This document shows positions 16,499-25,386 of a stretch of 64,000 nt of DNA, piece after piece. Each line of letters begins with the position of its first letter. The stretch's first letter is position 1. The notes below the pieces were generated by a model. The model searched no databases, was not told the DNA's origin, and was given only the letters and a program-made list of their open reading frames with translations. Made by a program: the position numbers and the translations under genes. Location: contig NZ_WQDA01000001.1 in NCBI RefSeq assembly GCF_013032855.1, forward strand, positions 689,501 to 753,500. The letters run 5' to 3'. This DNA comes from Ruegeria arenilitoris. GTDB lineage: Bacteria > Pseudomonadota > Alphaproteobacteria > Rhodobacterales > Rhodobacteraceae.

Positions 16499-18080
16499 TG
16501 CAACCACGGAATTGAAAGTCACGGCCGCCTCCGACATCGAGGTGGACCGCGAGGCGCTGGATCGGTCGATCCACGAATTCGCAGGCCCCAACGGTGACTA
16601 CTACGTCAACGCCTTTCACAAGATCCACGATGCAACCAGTCCGATCCCGAACACGTTCAACCTGTGGGCGGCGGTGCTGGGGCCGTTCTGGTCCGCCTCG
16701 CGGGCGATCTGGGGGATGTTCTGGACCTTCCTGATCCTTGAGATCATCGCTTGGGTGCAGATCGGGCGGGGAGCCTGGGGCAACCCGGGGGCCGATCTGG
16801 CCGAACGCGCGGCCCGTCAGCAGGAACGCGCAAACGAGCTGCTGGCCCGCGCGGCGGATGCAACCGAGAAGGCAGACATAGACCGGTTCAACAAACTGGC
16901 CGCGAATATCCAGAAAGCGGCAGACAGCAGCCTTGAGAAAGCGCAGCTGGCACAGTCCGAAGCCCTTGGGATCATGGTCACCGGTCTACTGATGCTGCTG
17001 GTATTCAAGCTGGTTCAGGGGTTCTACGCTGACCGGGTGTACGAAAAGCAGTACTCGAACTGGCGGATCAACCCCGACAACACCGAAAGCGGCCGCTCGA
17101 CTCGGAACACGGTTCTGGGGGCAGTTCTGATCGCTGCGATCGGACCGCTGATCGTTTACAAGTTCACAGTGAATGCCTCGCTTCCGCTGCTGGATGCCTT
17201 CCCCGAAAAACAAGTGTCCGAGATGATACTCGGGCCTGATCAGGGAACACTGTTCTCGGTCGTGGCCAGCTGGATGGAGGCCCGGATCGACGCCGCCGCC
17301 GCCGCGGGCGGAGACATTTTCGACGGGATCGTTGCCGGTGTACGCTCGGTTCTGGACGGGCTGACCGTGGCCCTGATCGGGTCGCCCTGGCCCGTGGTCA
17401 TGCTGGTGATCTGCGTGACCGCGTGGCGCGCAGCGGGTCCGCGCGTGGCGATCTTCACCGCCGCGTCGCTGGCCTATATCGCGCTGCTGGGCTATTGGGA
17501 CGTGGCGATGGAGACGGTGGCACTGGTGGGCGCGGCCGTGCTGCTGTGCGTCACCTTCGGCATTCCGCTGGGCATCTGGTTCGGCAAATCCAAACGCGCC
17601 TATCGCGCGGCCGAGCCGGTGCTGGACCTGATGCAAACCCTGCCGGCCTTCGTCTACCTGATCCCGATCATCGCCTTCTTTGGCACCGGCAACCCGCCGG
17701 GCATCCTGGCTACAATCATCTTCGGTATGCCGCCGGTGATCCGCCTGACGGCGCTGGGCATGCGCGGGGTGCCGGAAAGCATCAAAGAGGCCGCCGTGGC
17801 CTTTGGCGCCTCGAAATGGCAGTTGCTGAAGGACGTGGAAATCCCGCTGGCGCTGCCGTCGATCATGACCGGCGTGAACCAGACCATCCTGATGTGCCTG
17901 TCGATGGTCGTGATCATCTCGCTGATCGGTGGCGGAGGCTTGGGCAAGGAAATCCTTGAGGCGCTGCAATACGCGGCCAAGGGCCCGGGCCTGCTGGGCG
18001 GCTTTGCGATCCTGTTCCTGGCCATGGTCATGGACCGCATCGTTCAGGGCGCCTTTCGACGCGAAGACGAAAAGATCTGA
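16491..18080 (+). CDS. Betaine-type ABC permease with unusual N-terminal extension
   Basis: The C-terminal part (about 290-525) is a normal ProW-like permease with the EAA loop GMRGVPESIKEAAVAFGAS near 425. The first 280 residues are unusual. FNLWAAVLGPFWSASRAIWG at about 45-65 resembles DUF2628-type membrane proteins, which also have a ..FYADRVYEKQY.. ending like that seen near 180. Between the two lies an Ala/Glu/Gln-rich segment (about 100-155) likely to be coiled-coil. Usual ProW proteins are 280-350 residues; this one is 529. The single frame is continuous, so this is a true fusion rather than an error. Inference: the extension may sense osmolarity or scaffold the transporter. Confidence 0.88.
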   Translation: MTDATTELKVTAASDIEVDREALDRSIHEFAGPNGDYYVNAFHKIHDATSPIPNTFNLWAAVLGPFWSASRAIWGMFWTFLILEIIAWVQIGRGAWGNPGADLAERAARQQERANELLARAADATEKADIDRFNKLAANIQKAADSSLEKAQLAQSEALGIMVTGLLMLLVFKLVQGFYADRVYEKQYSNWRINPDNTESGRSTRNTVLGAVLIAAIGPLIVYKFTVNASLPLLDAFPEKQVSEMILGPDQGTLFSVVASWMEARIDAAAAAGGDIFDGIVAGVRSVLDGLTVALIGSPWPVVMLVICVTAWRAAGPRVAIFTAASLAYIALLGYWDVAMETVALVGAAVLLCVTFGIPLGIWFGKSKRAYRAAEPVLDLMQTLPAFVYLIPIIAFFGTGNPPGILATIIFGMPPVIRLTALGMRGVPESIKEAAVAFGASKWQLLKDVEIPLALPSIMTGVNQTILMCLSMVVIISLIGGGGLGKEILEALQYAAKGPGLLGGFAILFLAMVMDRIVQGAFRREDEKI

Positions 18081-18088
18081 CTCGACAG

Positions 18089-18126
18089 CCGCCCCCCCGG
18101 AATACCCGTGGGGGCGGTTTCATTTC
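18089..18126 (+). terminator. Terminator after betaine-type operon
   Basis: CCGCCCCC...GGGGGCGG stem with an intervening loop, followed by TTTCATTT, located 9 bp after the permease stop. It separates the transporter operon from the ureohydrolase gene, although read-through is possible as the gap is only 60 bp. Confidence 0.65.
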
Positions 18127-18139
18127 AGGGCGGGGAGAT

Positions 18140-19123
18140 ATGATGGCGGACCGCTACGAACAATCCATGATGGACAACCTTTACTGGTGGGGCGTGCCCA
18201 CGCTGTTCCGGTGCCCCCATGTGGGGCCGCAGGACCAGGATATCGCCCTTGTGGGCGTGCCGCATTCCGCCGGCAACGGCACCACCGAGCGCGACCAGCA
18301 TCTGGGCCCGCGTGCGCTGCGTCATGTCTCGGCCGTGCAGCGCCGGGTGCATTCGCTGTTCCAGATCGACCCGTGGTCGAGCGCGCGCATCGCCGATGTG
18401 GGCGACGTACCGTTTCCGCGCGCCAACGACAACGAAGACTGCATCGAGCGCATCACCGCCTTCTACCGTGACATAGACGCGGCCGGTGCGCGGCCCGTGT
18501 CGATCGGTGGCGATCACTCGATCACGGGCGGGATCGTGCAGGCGTTGGGCCGAGGCGAACTGGCGGGCGGGCAACCGGTCAGCTTTCTGCATCTGGACGC
18601 GCACACGGATGTGTTCACCAAGGTCGATCATTTCCTGGGGGCCAAAAAGTCGGCCGCGCATTGGGGGGCTTACCTGGCCGATCAGGGGCAGGTGGACCCG
18701 GCCCGGTCGATGCAGATCGGGTTGCGGGGCCATCCGCGCAGCCTGGACTGGCTGCAGCCTTCTTATGACTATGGCTACAACATCGTCACCATGCGCGAGT
18801 TCCGCCAGCGTGGCTTGGCCGATGTGGTGGCCCAAACGCGCGAGGTTCTGGGCGACCGGCCGGTCTACATCACCTTCGATCTCGACTGCCTTGATCCAAC
18901 CATTGCCCCGGGCGTGTCGAACCTGGAACCCGGCGAGAAGGGTTTTGACATCGACGAGGCCGTGGGCATCCTGCATGCCGCACGGGGGCTCAACATCGTC
19001 GGCGGCGATGTGGTCTGCATGATGCCGACCAAGGACAGCCCGAACAACATCACCGCGCTGACGGCGGCGGCGGTGATGTTCGAGATGATCTCGATGATCG
19101 CCGAGAACGTCGCGCGGGCCTAG
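18140..19123 (+). CDS. Ureohydrolase (agmatinase/guanidino-acid hydrolase family)
   Basis: Binuclear metal hydrolase removing urea from a guanidino compound. Metal-ligand motifs are intact: GGDHS near residue 123, LDAHTDVF near 152 and FDLDCLDP near 245. 327 residues fits agmatinase, guanidinobutyrase or guanidinopropionase, which cannot be told apart by eye. The ATG at 18140 lies very close to GGGGAG; the next ATG at 18143 has better spacing. It lies 60 bp downstream of the betaine-type permease. Its stop shares the four bases CTAG with the stop of a second, convergent ureohydrolase. Confidence 0.85.
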   Translation: MMADRYEQSMMDNLYWWGVPTLFRCPHVGPQDQDIALVGVPHSAGNGTTERDQHLGPRALRHVSAVQRRVHSLFQIDPWSSARIADVGDVPFPRANDNEDCIERITAFYRDIDAAGARPVSIGGDHSITGGIVQALGRGELAGGQPVSFLHLDAHTDVFTKVDHFLGAKKSAAHWGAYLADQGQVDPARSMQIGLRGHPRSLDWLQPSYDYGYNIVTMREFRQRGLADVVAQTREVLGDRPVYITFDLDCLDPTIAPGVSNLEPGEKGFDIDEAVGILHAARGLNIVGGDVVCMMPTKDSPNNITALTAAAVMFEMISMIAENVARA

Positions 19124-20088
19124 CGCTGCGCGTCGATCGCCTGGGCCAGCACGCACAGCAGCTCGAACATCAGCGAAATGCCCAGCCACGCGGTGCCGCC
19201 CGCCGGGTCAAAGGGCGGCGAGACCTCGACCAGATCCGCGCCCACAAGGTTCAGACCTTCCAGCTTGCGAATGACCTGCTGGGCCTGAAAGCTGTTGGGG
19301 CCGCCGATCTCTGGCGTTCCGGTGCCGGGGGCATGGGTGGGGTCCACGAAATCGATGTCATAGGTGCAATAGCAGGGCGCGTCGCCGACGATGGAGCGGA
19401 CCTCGGTCATGACATCGTCGATGCCGCGGTCGAACAGCTCTTCGATGCGGATGATGCGGATGCCCTGCGCCTCGCCCCATTCGATATCCTCGGTGTTGTA
19501 GGCGGTGCCGCGAATGCCCACCTGCACGAAGCGTTCGGGATCGACCAGCCCTTCTTCGACCGCGCGGCGGAACGGGGTGCCATGGGTGTATTTGTACCCG
19601 CCGAAATAGCTGTCGAACAGGTCGGTATGGCTGTCGAACTGGATCAGCCCCAGAGGGCCGTCGCTGGCCAGCGCCCGCAGGACGGGCAGGGTGGTCAGGT
19701 GATCGCCGCCCGCCGTCAGGGGCACGATGCCGCGCAGCGTCAGGTCGGTGTAGAAGCGGGTGACGCGGTCCAGCGTATCTTCGATATCCACCGGGTTGGG
19801 CGGCACGTCGCCCAGGTCGGCACAGTTGACCAACTCGAACGGGGCAACACCGGTCACCGGGTTCATGGCGCGGATCATGGTGGACTGGTCGCGCAACTGC
19901 CGCGGCCCATGCCGCGCGCCGGGCCGGTTTGTGGTGCCCCCGTCCCAGGGGATGCCGACCAGCCCAAGCTCGACCAGATCCATGCGGTCATCGTTCGCCG
20001 TCAGGGCCGGCAGACGCATGAAGGTGGGGACACCGGCGAAGCGCGCCAGCTCCATCGCCGAGACGGGTTGAAAGAACGCATTTGCCAT
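19120..20088 (-). CDS. Second ureohydrolase (agmatinase/arginase superfamily)
   Basis: 322 residues, with metal-binding motifs GGDHLTTLP near 125, FDSHTDLFDS near 149 (Ser replaces the usual Ala) and YDIDFVDPTHAPGTGTPE near 237. Clearly divergent from the neighbouring convergent ureohydrolase, so not a recent duplicate. The two stop codons overlap in one CTAG. The MttB-family gene lies 83 bp upstream on the same strand and is probably co-transcribed. Substrate unknown; it could act with its neighbour as a hetero-oligomer or on a different guanidino compound. Confidence 0.85.
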   Translation of the reverse strand: MANAFFQPVSAMELARFAGVPTFMRLPALTANDDRMDLVELGLVGIPWDGGTTNRPGARHGPRQLRDQSTMIRAMNPVTGVAPFELVNCADLGDVPPNPVDIEDTLDRVTRFYTDLTLRGIVPLTAGGDHLTTLPVLRALASDGPLGLIQFDSHTDLFDSYFGGYKYTHGTPFRRAVEEGLVDPERFVQVGIRGTAYNTEDIEWGEAQGIRIIRIEELFDRGIDDVMTEVRSIVGDAPCYCTYDIDFVDPTHAPGTGTPEIGGPNSFQAQQVIRKLEGLNLVGADLVEVSPPFDPAGGTAWLGISLMFELLCVLAQAIDAQR

Positions 20089-20171
20089 GGGGCCCCCTGT
20101 GTCGTCGTTTGCCCGAGCCTAGCGCCAAGCCCGCGTCAAAAACACCCGGTCCGCGACACTGCAACGTCGGA

Positions 20172-21689
20172 TCAGTACAGAATCCGGAAATTGGCGCGTA
20201 TTTCGGCCTCTTGTTCGGGGCTGAGGTATTGCGGCTGATGCGTGCGCAGGATTTCACGCGCCCGGTCGCGGGCGGTGGACCACGCATCGCGCGCGCCGCT
20301 GTCCTGCCAACTGCGCGGCTCGGCCCGGTCGGCAAGGGCGGGGTAGAAATAGTCGCGCTCCATCGCTGCATGGGTGTGGGCGCTGCCCAAGAAATGGCCC
20401 TCGCCCAGAACCGACTGGCAGATCGCGTCAAAGCCCAGGTTTTCTTCGGTCACCTCGATCCCGCGCAGGGCGCGATAGGTGTGCGAATGCATCTCGTCAT
20501 CCAGAACGAACCCCTCGAAACTGACCCCCAGCAGCGAGGCCGTCATGCCCGAGCTTTCGTAGATCAGGTTGCCCCCGGCCAGCGCGGCGGCCAGCGAGGT
20601 GATGCCCTTTTCGGCGCCGTATTGCGCGTCGATGGCCTTGGCATCGGTCATCGAACAGGCCACGCCCGAGGGCAGCCCCAACCAGTTGGTAATCTGGGCC
20701 GAGGCCGCGTTCAGCACGGCGGTTTCGCCACTGCCGCCCGAAAACGCGCCGGTGCGCAGATCGATGATGAAGGGCCAGTTGGAAAACACCATGGGAAAGC
20801 CCGGCCGGATCGCGTTGACCATGACCAGGCTGGCCAGGGTTTCGGCCAGCGACTGGGCCAGAAACCCGGCCATGGTTGCGGGCGCGGTCGCCCCGGCCTG
20901 CGCTGCGGTGATGCAGGACATCGGGATGTTGTGCGCGATGCATTCATAGACCACGTCGACCGCATCTTCGCCGTATCGCAAGGGCGAGATCACCGGGCTG
21001 ATATGCGCCTTCAGAAACGGGCGTTCCGCAAAGGCGCCCTGGCCTCCGGCGGCGATATCCAGCATCCGCACGATGGGCGCGACATGTTCAGCCAGCGTGA
21101 ACGAGGTTGCCACCGGTTTGGTGGTATTCCGGATCAGCGCATACGCTGTATTCACGTCCAGATCGAAATTGTCCGGCACGTCGGTGGCGACGCAGCATCG
21201 GGTGAACCAGCTGACATTGGCCAGCGTGTCCTGAAGGCGGGTGAAGTCATGCAGGTCAGCCAGGGTCGACGGGCGATAGAGCCCGCTGTCCAGGTCCAGC
21301 GTCTGGACCGCCGCTCCGCCGGTGCCTAAATGCACGCGGTCGCCGCCCACCTCGATCGACCGGGCCGGGTCGCGCCCGTGCAGGGTAAACCGTTTGGCGG
21401 CCTGCCGGACCGCGCCTTCGACCATCGTGCGGGGAAAGACCAGCCGTCCCGGCGGACCGGGCCGCGCGCCGGCGGCGATCAGGTCTTGTGCCAGACGGTC
21501 GGGCACTTCGCCCATGCCCAGCGTTTCCAGCAGGCGCAGGGCGGTGTCGTGGATCGCCGCGATCTCGGGCTGGGTCAGGGGTTTGTACTGGCCGCCGATC
21601 TGGCCGGGCGGGCAGGGGTCAAAGGCAGGTTTGGCCGCCCGTTGCGCCAGCCTGGCGCGCCGCCCGCCGCGTTTGCCCTTTTCTGGCAT
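20172..21689 (-). CDS. MttB-family (trimethylamine methyltransferase-like) protein, non-pyrrolysine
   Basis: 505-residue member of the MttB superfamily (COG5598). The frame is read without an internal TAG, so it lacks the pyrrolysine of archaeal trimethylamine methyltransferases; such homologues include glycine-betaine methyltransferases. Recognisable parts are LRLLETLGMGEVP near 50, HLGTGGAAVQTLD near 120, SGSGETAVLN near 322 and the C-terminal FLGSAHTHAAMERDYFYPAL. Family proteins pass a methyl group to a corrinoid protein, but no corrinoid protein gene is visible nearby. The basic N-terminus (about 20 residues) is an extension. It heads a leftward unit with the second ureohydrolase and is divergent from the flavoprotein. 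Confidence 0.85.
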   Translation of the reverse strand: MPEKGKRGGRRARLAQRAAKPAFDPCPPGQIGGQYKPLTQPEIAAIHDTALRLLETLGMGEVPDRLAQDLIAAGARPGPPGRLVFPRTMVEGAVRQAAKRFTLHGRDPARSIEVGGDRVHLGTGGAAVQTLDLDSGLYRPSTLADLHDFTRLQDTLANVSWFTRCCVATDVPDNFDLDVNTAYALIRNTTKPVATSFTLAEHVAPIVRMLDIAAGGQGAFAERPFLKAHISPVISPLRYGEDAVDVVYECIAHNIPMSCITAAQAGATAPATMAGFLAQSLAETLASLVMVNAIRPGFPMVFSNWPFIIDLRTGAFSGGSGETAVLNAASAQITNWLGLPSGVACSMTDAKAIDAQYGAEKGITSLAAALAGGNLIYESSGMTASLLGVSFEGFVLDDEMHSHTYRALRGIEVTEENLGFDAICQSVLGEGHFLGSAHTHAAMERDYFYPALADRAEPRSWQDSGARDAWSTARDRAREILRTHQPQYLSPEQEAEIRANFRILY

Positions 21690-21874
21690 CTCCGAAGGCT
21701 CCTGATCCGATCCTGCCCCGCAGGGTACGCGGCAACGCGGGGTGCGGCCAAAGCGGAAATGCCGTTTTGAGAAATCTCAATCCCCGTTTCGATTTTACGG
21801 GACCGGTGACTGCGCCATTGCCCGCCCGCTGCGCCGTTCGGCAGGGTTCGGGGAACGTCAGAAGGAGCACACCC

Positions 21875-24310
21875 ATGAAATCGCGCACCAAGGTCGTGGT
21901 GATCGGCGGCGGAATCGCCGGCTGTTCAACCCTGTATCACCTGACGCAGGAAGGCTGGAGCGACGTGGTTCTGGTGGAGCGCAACGAGCTGACATCCGGC
22001 ACCACATGGCATTCTGCCGCGCAGGTGACGAATTTCGGAATGAACCAGACGATGGTGGGGCTCAAGTCGCATTCGATCCGCCTGTACAAGGAACTGGCCG
22101 AGGACCCGGACTATCCGATCAACTACCATCATGGCGACGGTGGCATCCGGTTGGCCAATACCGAAGCGCAGATGCAGGGCTATCGCCATTTCGCGTCGAT
22201 GGCGCGGGGGATGGACGTGCATTTCGAGGTGATCGACGCCCAGGAATGCGCCCGTCGCCACCCGCTGATCTCCACCGACAATCTGTTGGGCGGGTTGTGG
22301 GATCCGCTGGACGGTGACATCGACCCCGCCCAGCTGTGCCAGGCGCTGGCGCGGCGGGCGCGCAAGGCCGGGGCCGAAGTCTATCGCAACACGCCGGTCA
22401 CGGCCCTGACCCAGCACAAGGACGACACCTGGACCGTTCAAACCGAGCACGGCGACATCGACTGTGACATCGTGGTGAACGCTTGCGGTTACCGTGTGAA
22501 CGAGGTGGGCGCGATGATGGGCGTGCACCATCCCGTGGCCTCAATGGAGCACCAGTATTTCCTGACCGAGGAAATCCCCGCGATCCGCGATGCCGGCCAC
22601 CGCATGCCGCTGCTGCGCTGCCCGATCAGCGACTATTATTGCCGGCAGGAAAAGAACGGGCTGCTGTTGGGCTTCTACGAACAGGACTGCAAGACCTGGG
22701 GCATGGACGGGATCGACCCGAATTTCGTCAACGCGCTGTGCCCGGACGATCTGGACCGGGTGACCGATGTTCTGGAAGGCGCGTTTGCCCGAATGCCCGC
22801 CCTGATGGAGGCCGGGATCCACACGGTCGTCAACGGCCCGATCACCTATACGATCGACGGCGCGCCTCTGGTCGGGCCGATCCCCGGCAAACGCAACGCA
22901 TTCTGCATCATCGGGCTGCGGGCCGGGCTGGGCGAGGGGGGCGGCCACGGCTGGCTTCTGGCCCAGCAGATCGTGCATGGCGAGGCCTGTTATGACACCT
23001 GGTGCCTCGACCCGCGCCGGTTCGCCGGGCATGCCAATGTCGAACTGACCGCGCTGAAGGCGATCGAGGACTACCAGAACGAGTTCCGCTTTCACTTTCC
23101 GCACGAACACCGCCCCGCCGGGCGGCCCGCCAAGACAACACCTCTAACCCCGGTTCTGGCCGCCGAGGGCGCGGAATTTACCGTGGTGAACGGTTGGGAA
23201 CGGGTCGAGTACATCAAGCCCGCGCCCGATTTCACGCCGACACTCAGTTTCGATTTTGACGAAACATTCGACGTGATCGCCGCCGAGGTTGCCAATGTGC
23301 AGCAGAATGCCGGGCTGGCCGAGGTGAACGGGTTCAACCGGATCGAGATCACCGGTACCGACCGGCATGCGTTCCTCGACAGGATGGTCTGCGGCGCGCT
23401 GCCCCGTCGCCCGGGTCGGGTGGGGTTGGCCTATCTTCTGAATCACAAGGGCATGGTCAAGGCCGAGGCGACCATTGCCAATCTGCCCGCCAGTGACCGG
23501 GGGCCGGATCGGGTTTGGTACGGCTCGGCCGCAGCGGCCGAACTGCATGACATGGATTGGCTGTCCCGGCACATCGCCCCCGACGAGGACGTGCACCTGC
23601 GCAGCCTGACCAACGACCAGACCATCCTGGTTCTGGCCGGACCACGGGCGCGTGACGTGCTGTCGGCCTGTTCGCGCGGGGATTGGTCGCGGGACGCCTT
23701 CCCGTGGCTCAGCGTACGCGAGTGCTTTGTCGGGATTGCGCCCGCCACCGTGATGGGCGTCAGTTTCTCGGGCGAGTTGGCCTATGAGATCCATGTGCCC
23801 AATGCCTCGCTCTATGCGGCCTACCTTGCGCTGCGACAGGCTGGACAGGCCTTTGGCCTGCAACTGTTCGGCGCGCGGGCGGTCGAGTCGATGCGGATGG
23901 AGAAGACTTTCCTGCATTGGAAGGCCGATCTGATCACCGAATATGACCCGTTCGAAACCGGGCTGGACCGCTTTGTCCAGCTGGACAAAGCGGAGTTCAT
24001 CGGGCGCGCGGCGCTGATCGAACGGCAGGCCAAAGGGCCGTCGCGCAAGCTGGTTGCCCTGCAAGTGCAGGCCGCGCACGCGCCTGCGCATCCGGGTGCG
24101 TCGCTGATGGCCGAGGATCGGTTGGTGGGAACGGTGACTTCGGGCGACTGGGGGCATCGCACCGGGCTGAACCTGGCGCATGCCTTTGTCGAGCCGCAAC
24201 TGTCAGCTGAGGGCAGCGAGATGATGCTGGACCTGTGCGGCGACAGGGTTCCGGCGCGGGTGATCCCTGCCTGCCCCTACGATCCCGAGTTCACCCGCAT
24301 GCGCAGCTAA
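21875..24310 (+). CDS. FAD-dependent dimethylglycine/sarcosine dehydrogenase-like protein with GcvT domain
   Basis: 811-residue two-part protein. N-terminal DAO fold (about 1-370) starts with VVVIGGGIAGCS and contains SGTTWHSAAQ near 46; the His is the residue that binds FAD covalently in mammalian dimethylglycine and sarcosine dehydrogenases. A C-terminal aminomethyltransferase (GcvT) domain (about 430-800) would bind tetrahydrofolate and capture formaldehyde. Start at 21875 has AAGGAG 8 bases upstream; the frame extends further up but without a ribosome site. Divergent from the MttB-family gene and followed by a LysR. Predicted oxidative demethylation of an N-methylated amino acid; the exact substrate is open. 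Confidence 0.88.
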   Translation: MKSRTKVVVIGGGIAGCSTLYHLTQEGWSDVVLVERNELTSGTTWHSAAQVTNFGMNQTMVGLKSHSIRLYKELAEDPDYPINYHHGDGGIRLANTEAQMQGYRHFASMARGMDVHFEVIDAQECARRHPLISTDNLLGGLWDPLDGDIDPAQLCQALARRARKAGAEVYRNTPVTALTQHKDDTWTVQTEHGDIDCDIVVNACGYRVNEVGAMMGVHHPVASMEHQYFLTEEIPAIRDAGHRMPLLRCPISDYYCRQEKNGLLLGFYEQDCKTWGMDGIDPNFVNALCPDDLDRVTDVLEGAFARMPALMEAGIHTVVNGPITYTIDGAPLVGPIPGKRNAFCIIGLRAGLGEGGGHGWLLAQQIVHGEACYDTWCLDPRRFAGHANVELTALKAIEDYQNEFRFHFPHEHRPAGRPAKTTPLTPVLAAEGAEFTVVNGWERVEYIKPAPDFTPTLSFDFDETFDVIAAEVANVQQNAGLAEVNGFNRIEITGTDRHAFLDRMVCGALPRRPGRVGLAYLLNHKGMVKAEATIANLPASDRGPDRVWYGSAAAAELHDMDWLSRHIAPDEDVHLRSLTNDQTILVLAGPRARDVLSACSRGDWSRDAFPWLSVRECFVGIAPATVMGVSFSGELAYEIHVPNASLYAAYLALRQAGQAFGLQLFGARAVESMRMEKTFLHWKADLITEYDPFETGLDRFVQLDKAEFIGRAALIERQAKGPSRKLVALQVQAAHAPAHPGASLMAEDRLVGTVTSGDWGHRTGLNLAHAFVEPQLSAEGSEMMLDLCGDRVPARVIPACPYDPEFTRMRS

Positions 24311-24363
24311 TGGGTGTGACCAACATTCACCATTGCCCGAAAGCAAAAACTCTGTTTCGCTAG

Positions 24364-24380
24364 TTTCGATGAAATCGAAA
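24364..24380. promoter_or_regulatory. LysR-box-like dyad upstream of lysR
   Basis: Perfect inverted repeat TTTCGAT-GAA-ATCGAAA, 20 bp before the GTG start of the LysR gene. Size and symmetry fit a LysR-type binding site for autoregulation. Confidence 0.45.
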
Positions 24381-24400
24381 TTGCGGGAGGGTTTTGCCCC

Positions 24401-25372
24401 GTGTCCAAAACACTGAGCCTGCGCTGGTTGGAAGTGTTCCGCCTGATCGCCAAGTCCGGTTCGATCCAGCAGGTGGCCTCGGAAACGGGTTTGTCGATCA
24501 GCACTGTTTCCAACCATCTTCGCAGCCTGGAAGACGCCCTTGGCATCGCATTGGTGGATCACGGTCGTCGTCCGATGAGCCTGACACCGGCTGGCGAGGT
24601 ATTTTCGCGTTATGTACGGGATGGCCTGACCGTGTTGAAGCGGGGCGAGGCCGAGATCCGGTCCGGCAACTGGCGCCACGCCACCGATCTGCGGCTGGCC
24701 CTGGTGGATGATTTCGACAACCAGATCGCGCCTGAACTGATCCGGTTCCTGGCCCATGCGCTGCCGCGCTGCAATTTCCGGCATTTCACACGGCCCAGCC
24801 ACGAGATCATCGAGAAATTGCAGGAGCACAAGCTGGACGCGGGCGTGGCGACCCGACCGCCGGGCGGCACACAGGGGCTGATCGAGTATCCTTTGATGCG
24901 AGATCCGTTCATCGTGATCGTGCCCGAAAAGTTCAAAGGCGAGGTGCAGGATCTGTTCTCGCCCCATTCCGACCTGCCGCTGCTGCGGTATTCGCGAGAC
25001 TACACGATCGGCAAGCAGATCGAGATCCAGCTGACGCGCAACAAGTACAACCTGCCCAACCGGTTCGAGCTGGAATGCAACCAGTCGATCATGGGGCTGG
25101 TCGCCGAAGGCAGCGGATGGGCGATCACCACGGCCGGGTGTTTCCACCGGGCGCATCGCTATCATGACTCGGTTCGGGCAACGCCTTTTCCGGGTCGGAA
25201 CTTTGTCAGGATCGTTTCTCTGTTCACGACCGAGGTCTATCCGGACACCACTTCTAAACTGATCCACAAGGCCCTCAGCAGCTTGATCCGGCAGTATTTT
25301 ACCGAACCGATGTGCAAGCGGCATTTGTGGCTGAAGGGTGATTTCCGGACGATGGAAGATCAGGCCGCCTGA
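24401..25372 (+). CDS. LysR-family transcriptional regulator
   Basis: Winged HTH at about residues 5-65 (LRWLEVFRLIAKSGSIQQVA, then TGLSISTVSNHLRSLEDALG), followed by a LysR substrate-binding domain to about 300. The start codon is GTG, preceded by GGGAGG. 323 residues is normal. It lies 90 bp downstream of the flavoprotein in the same direction and tail-to-tail with the LacI gene (14 bp). It probably controls the amine/guanidino locus at 18-24 kb; the dyad at 24364 supports autoregulation. Confidence 0.88.
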   Translation: MSKTLSLRWLEVFRLIAKSGSIQQVASETGLSISTVSNHLRSLEDALGIALVDHGRRPMSLTPAGEVFSRYVRDGLTVLKRGEAEIRSGNWRHATDLRLALVDDFDNQIAPELIRFLAHALPRCNFRHFTRPSHEIIEKLQEHKLDAGVATRPPGGTQGLIEYPLMRDPFIVIVPEKFKGEVQDLFSPHSDLPLLRYSRDYTIGKQIEIQLTRNKYNLPNRFELECNQSIMGLVAEGSGWAITTAGCFHRAHRYHDSVRATPFPGRNFVRIVSLFTTEVYPDTTSKLIHKALSSLIRQYFTEPMCKRHLWLKGDFRTMEDQAA

Positions 25373-25386
25373 CCTGGGCACACGGA

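Noticed and set aside
20172..21689. Pyrrolysine-type trimethylamine methyltransferase
   Set aside because: No in-frame TAG is read through; the protein is continuous, so it belongs to the non-pyrrolysine branch.
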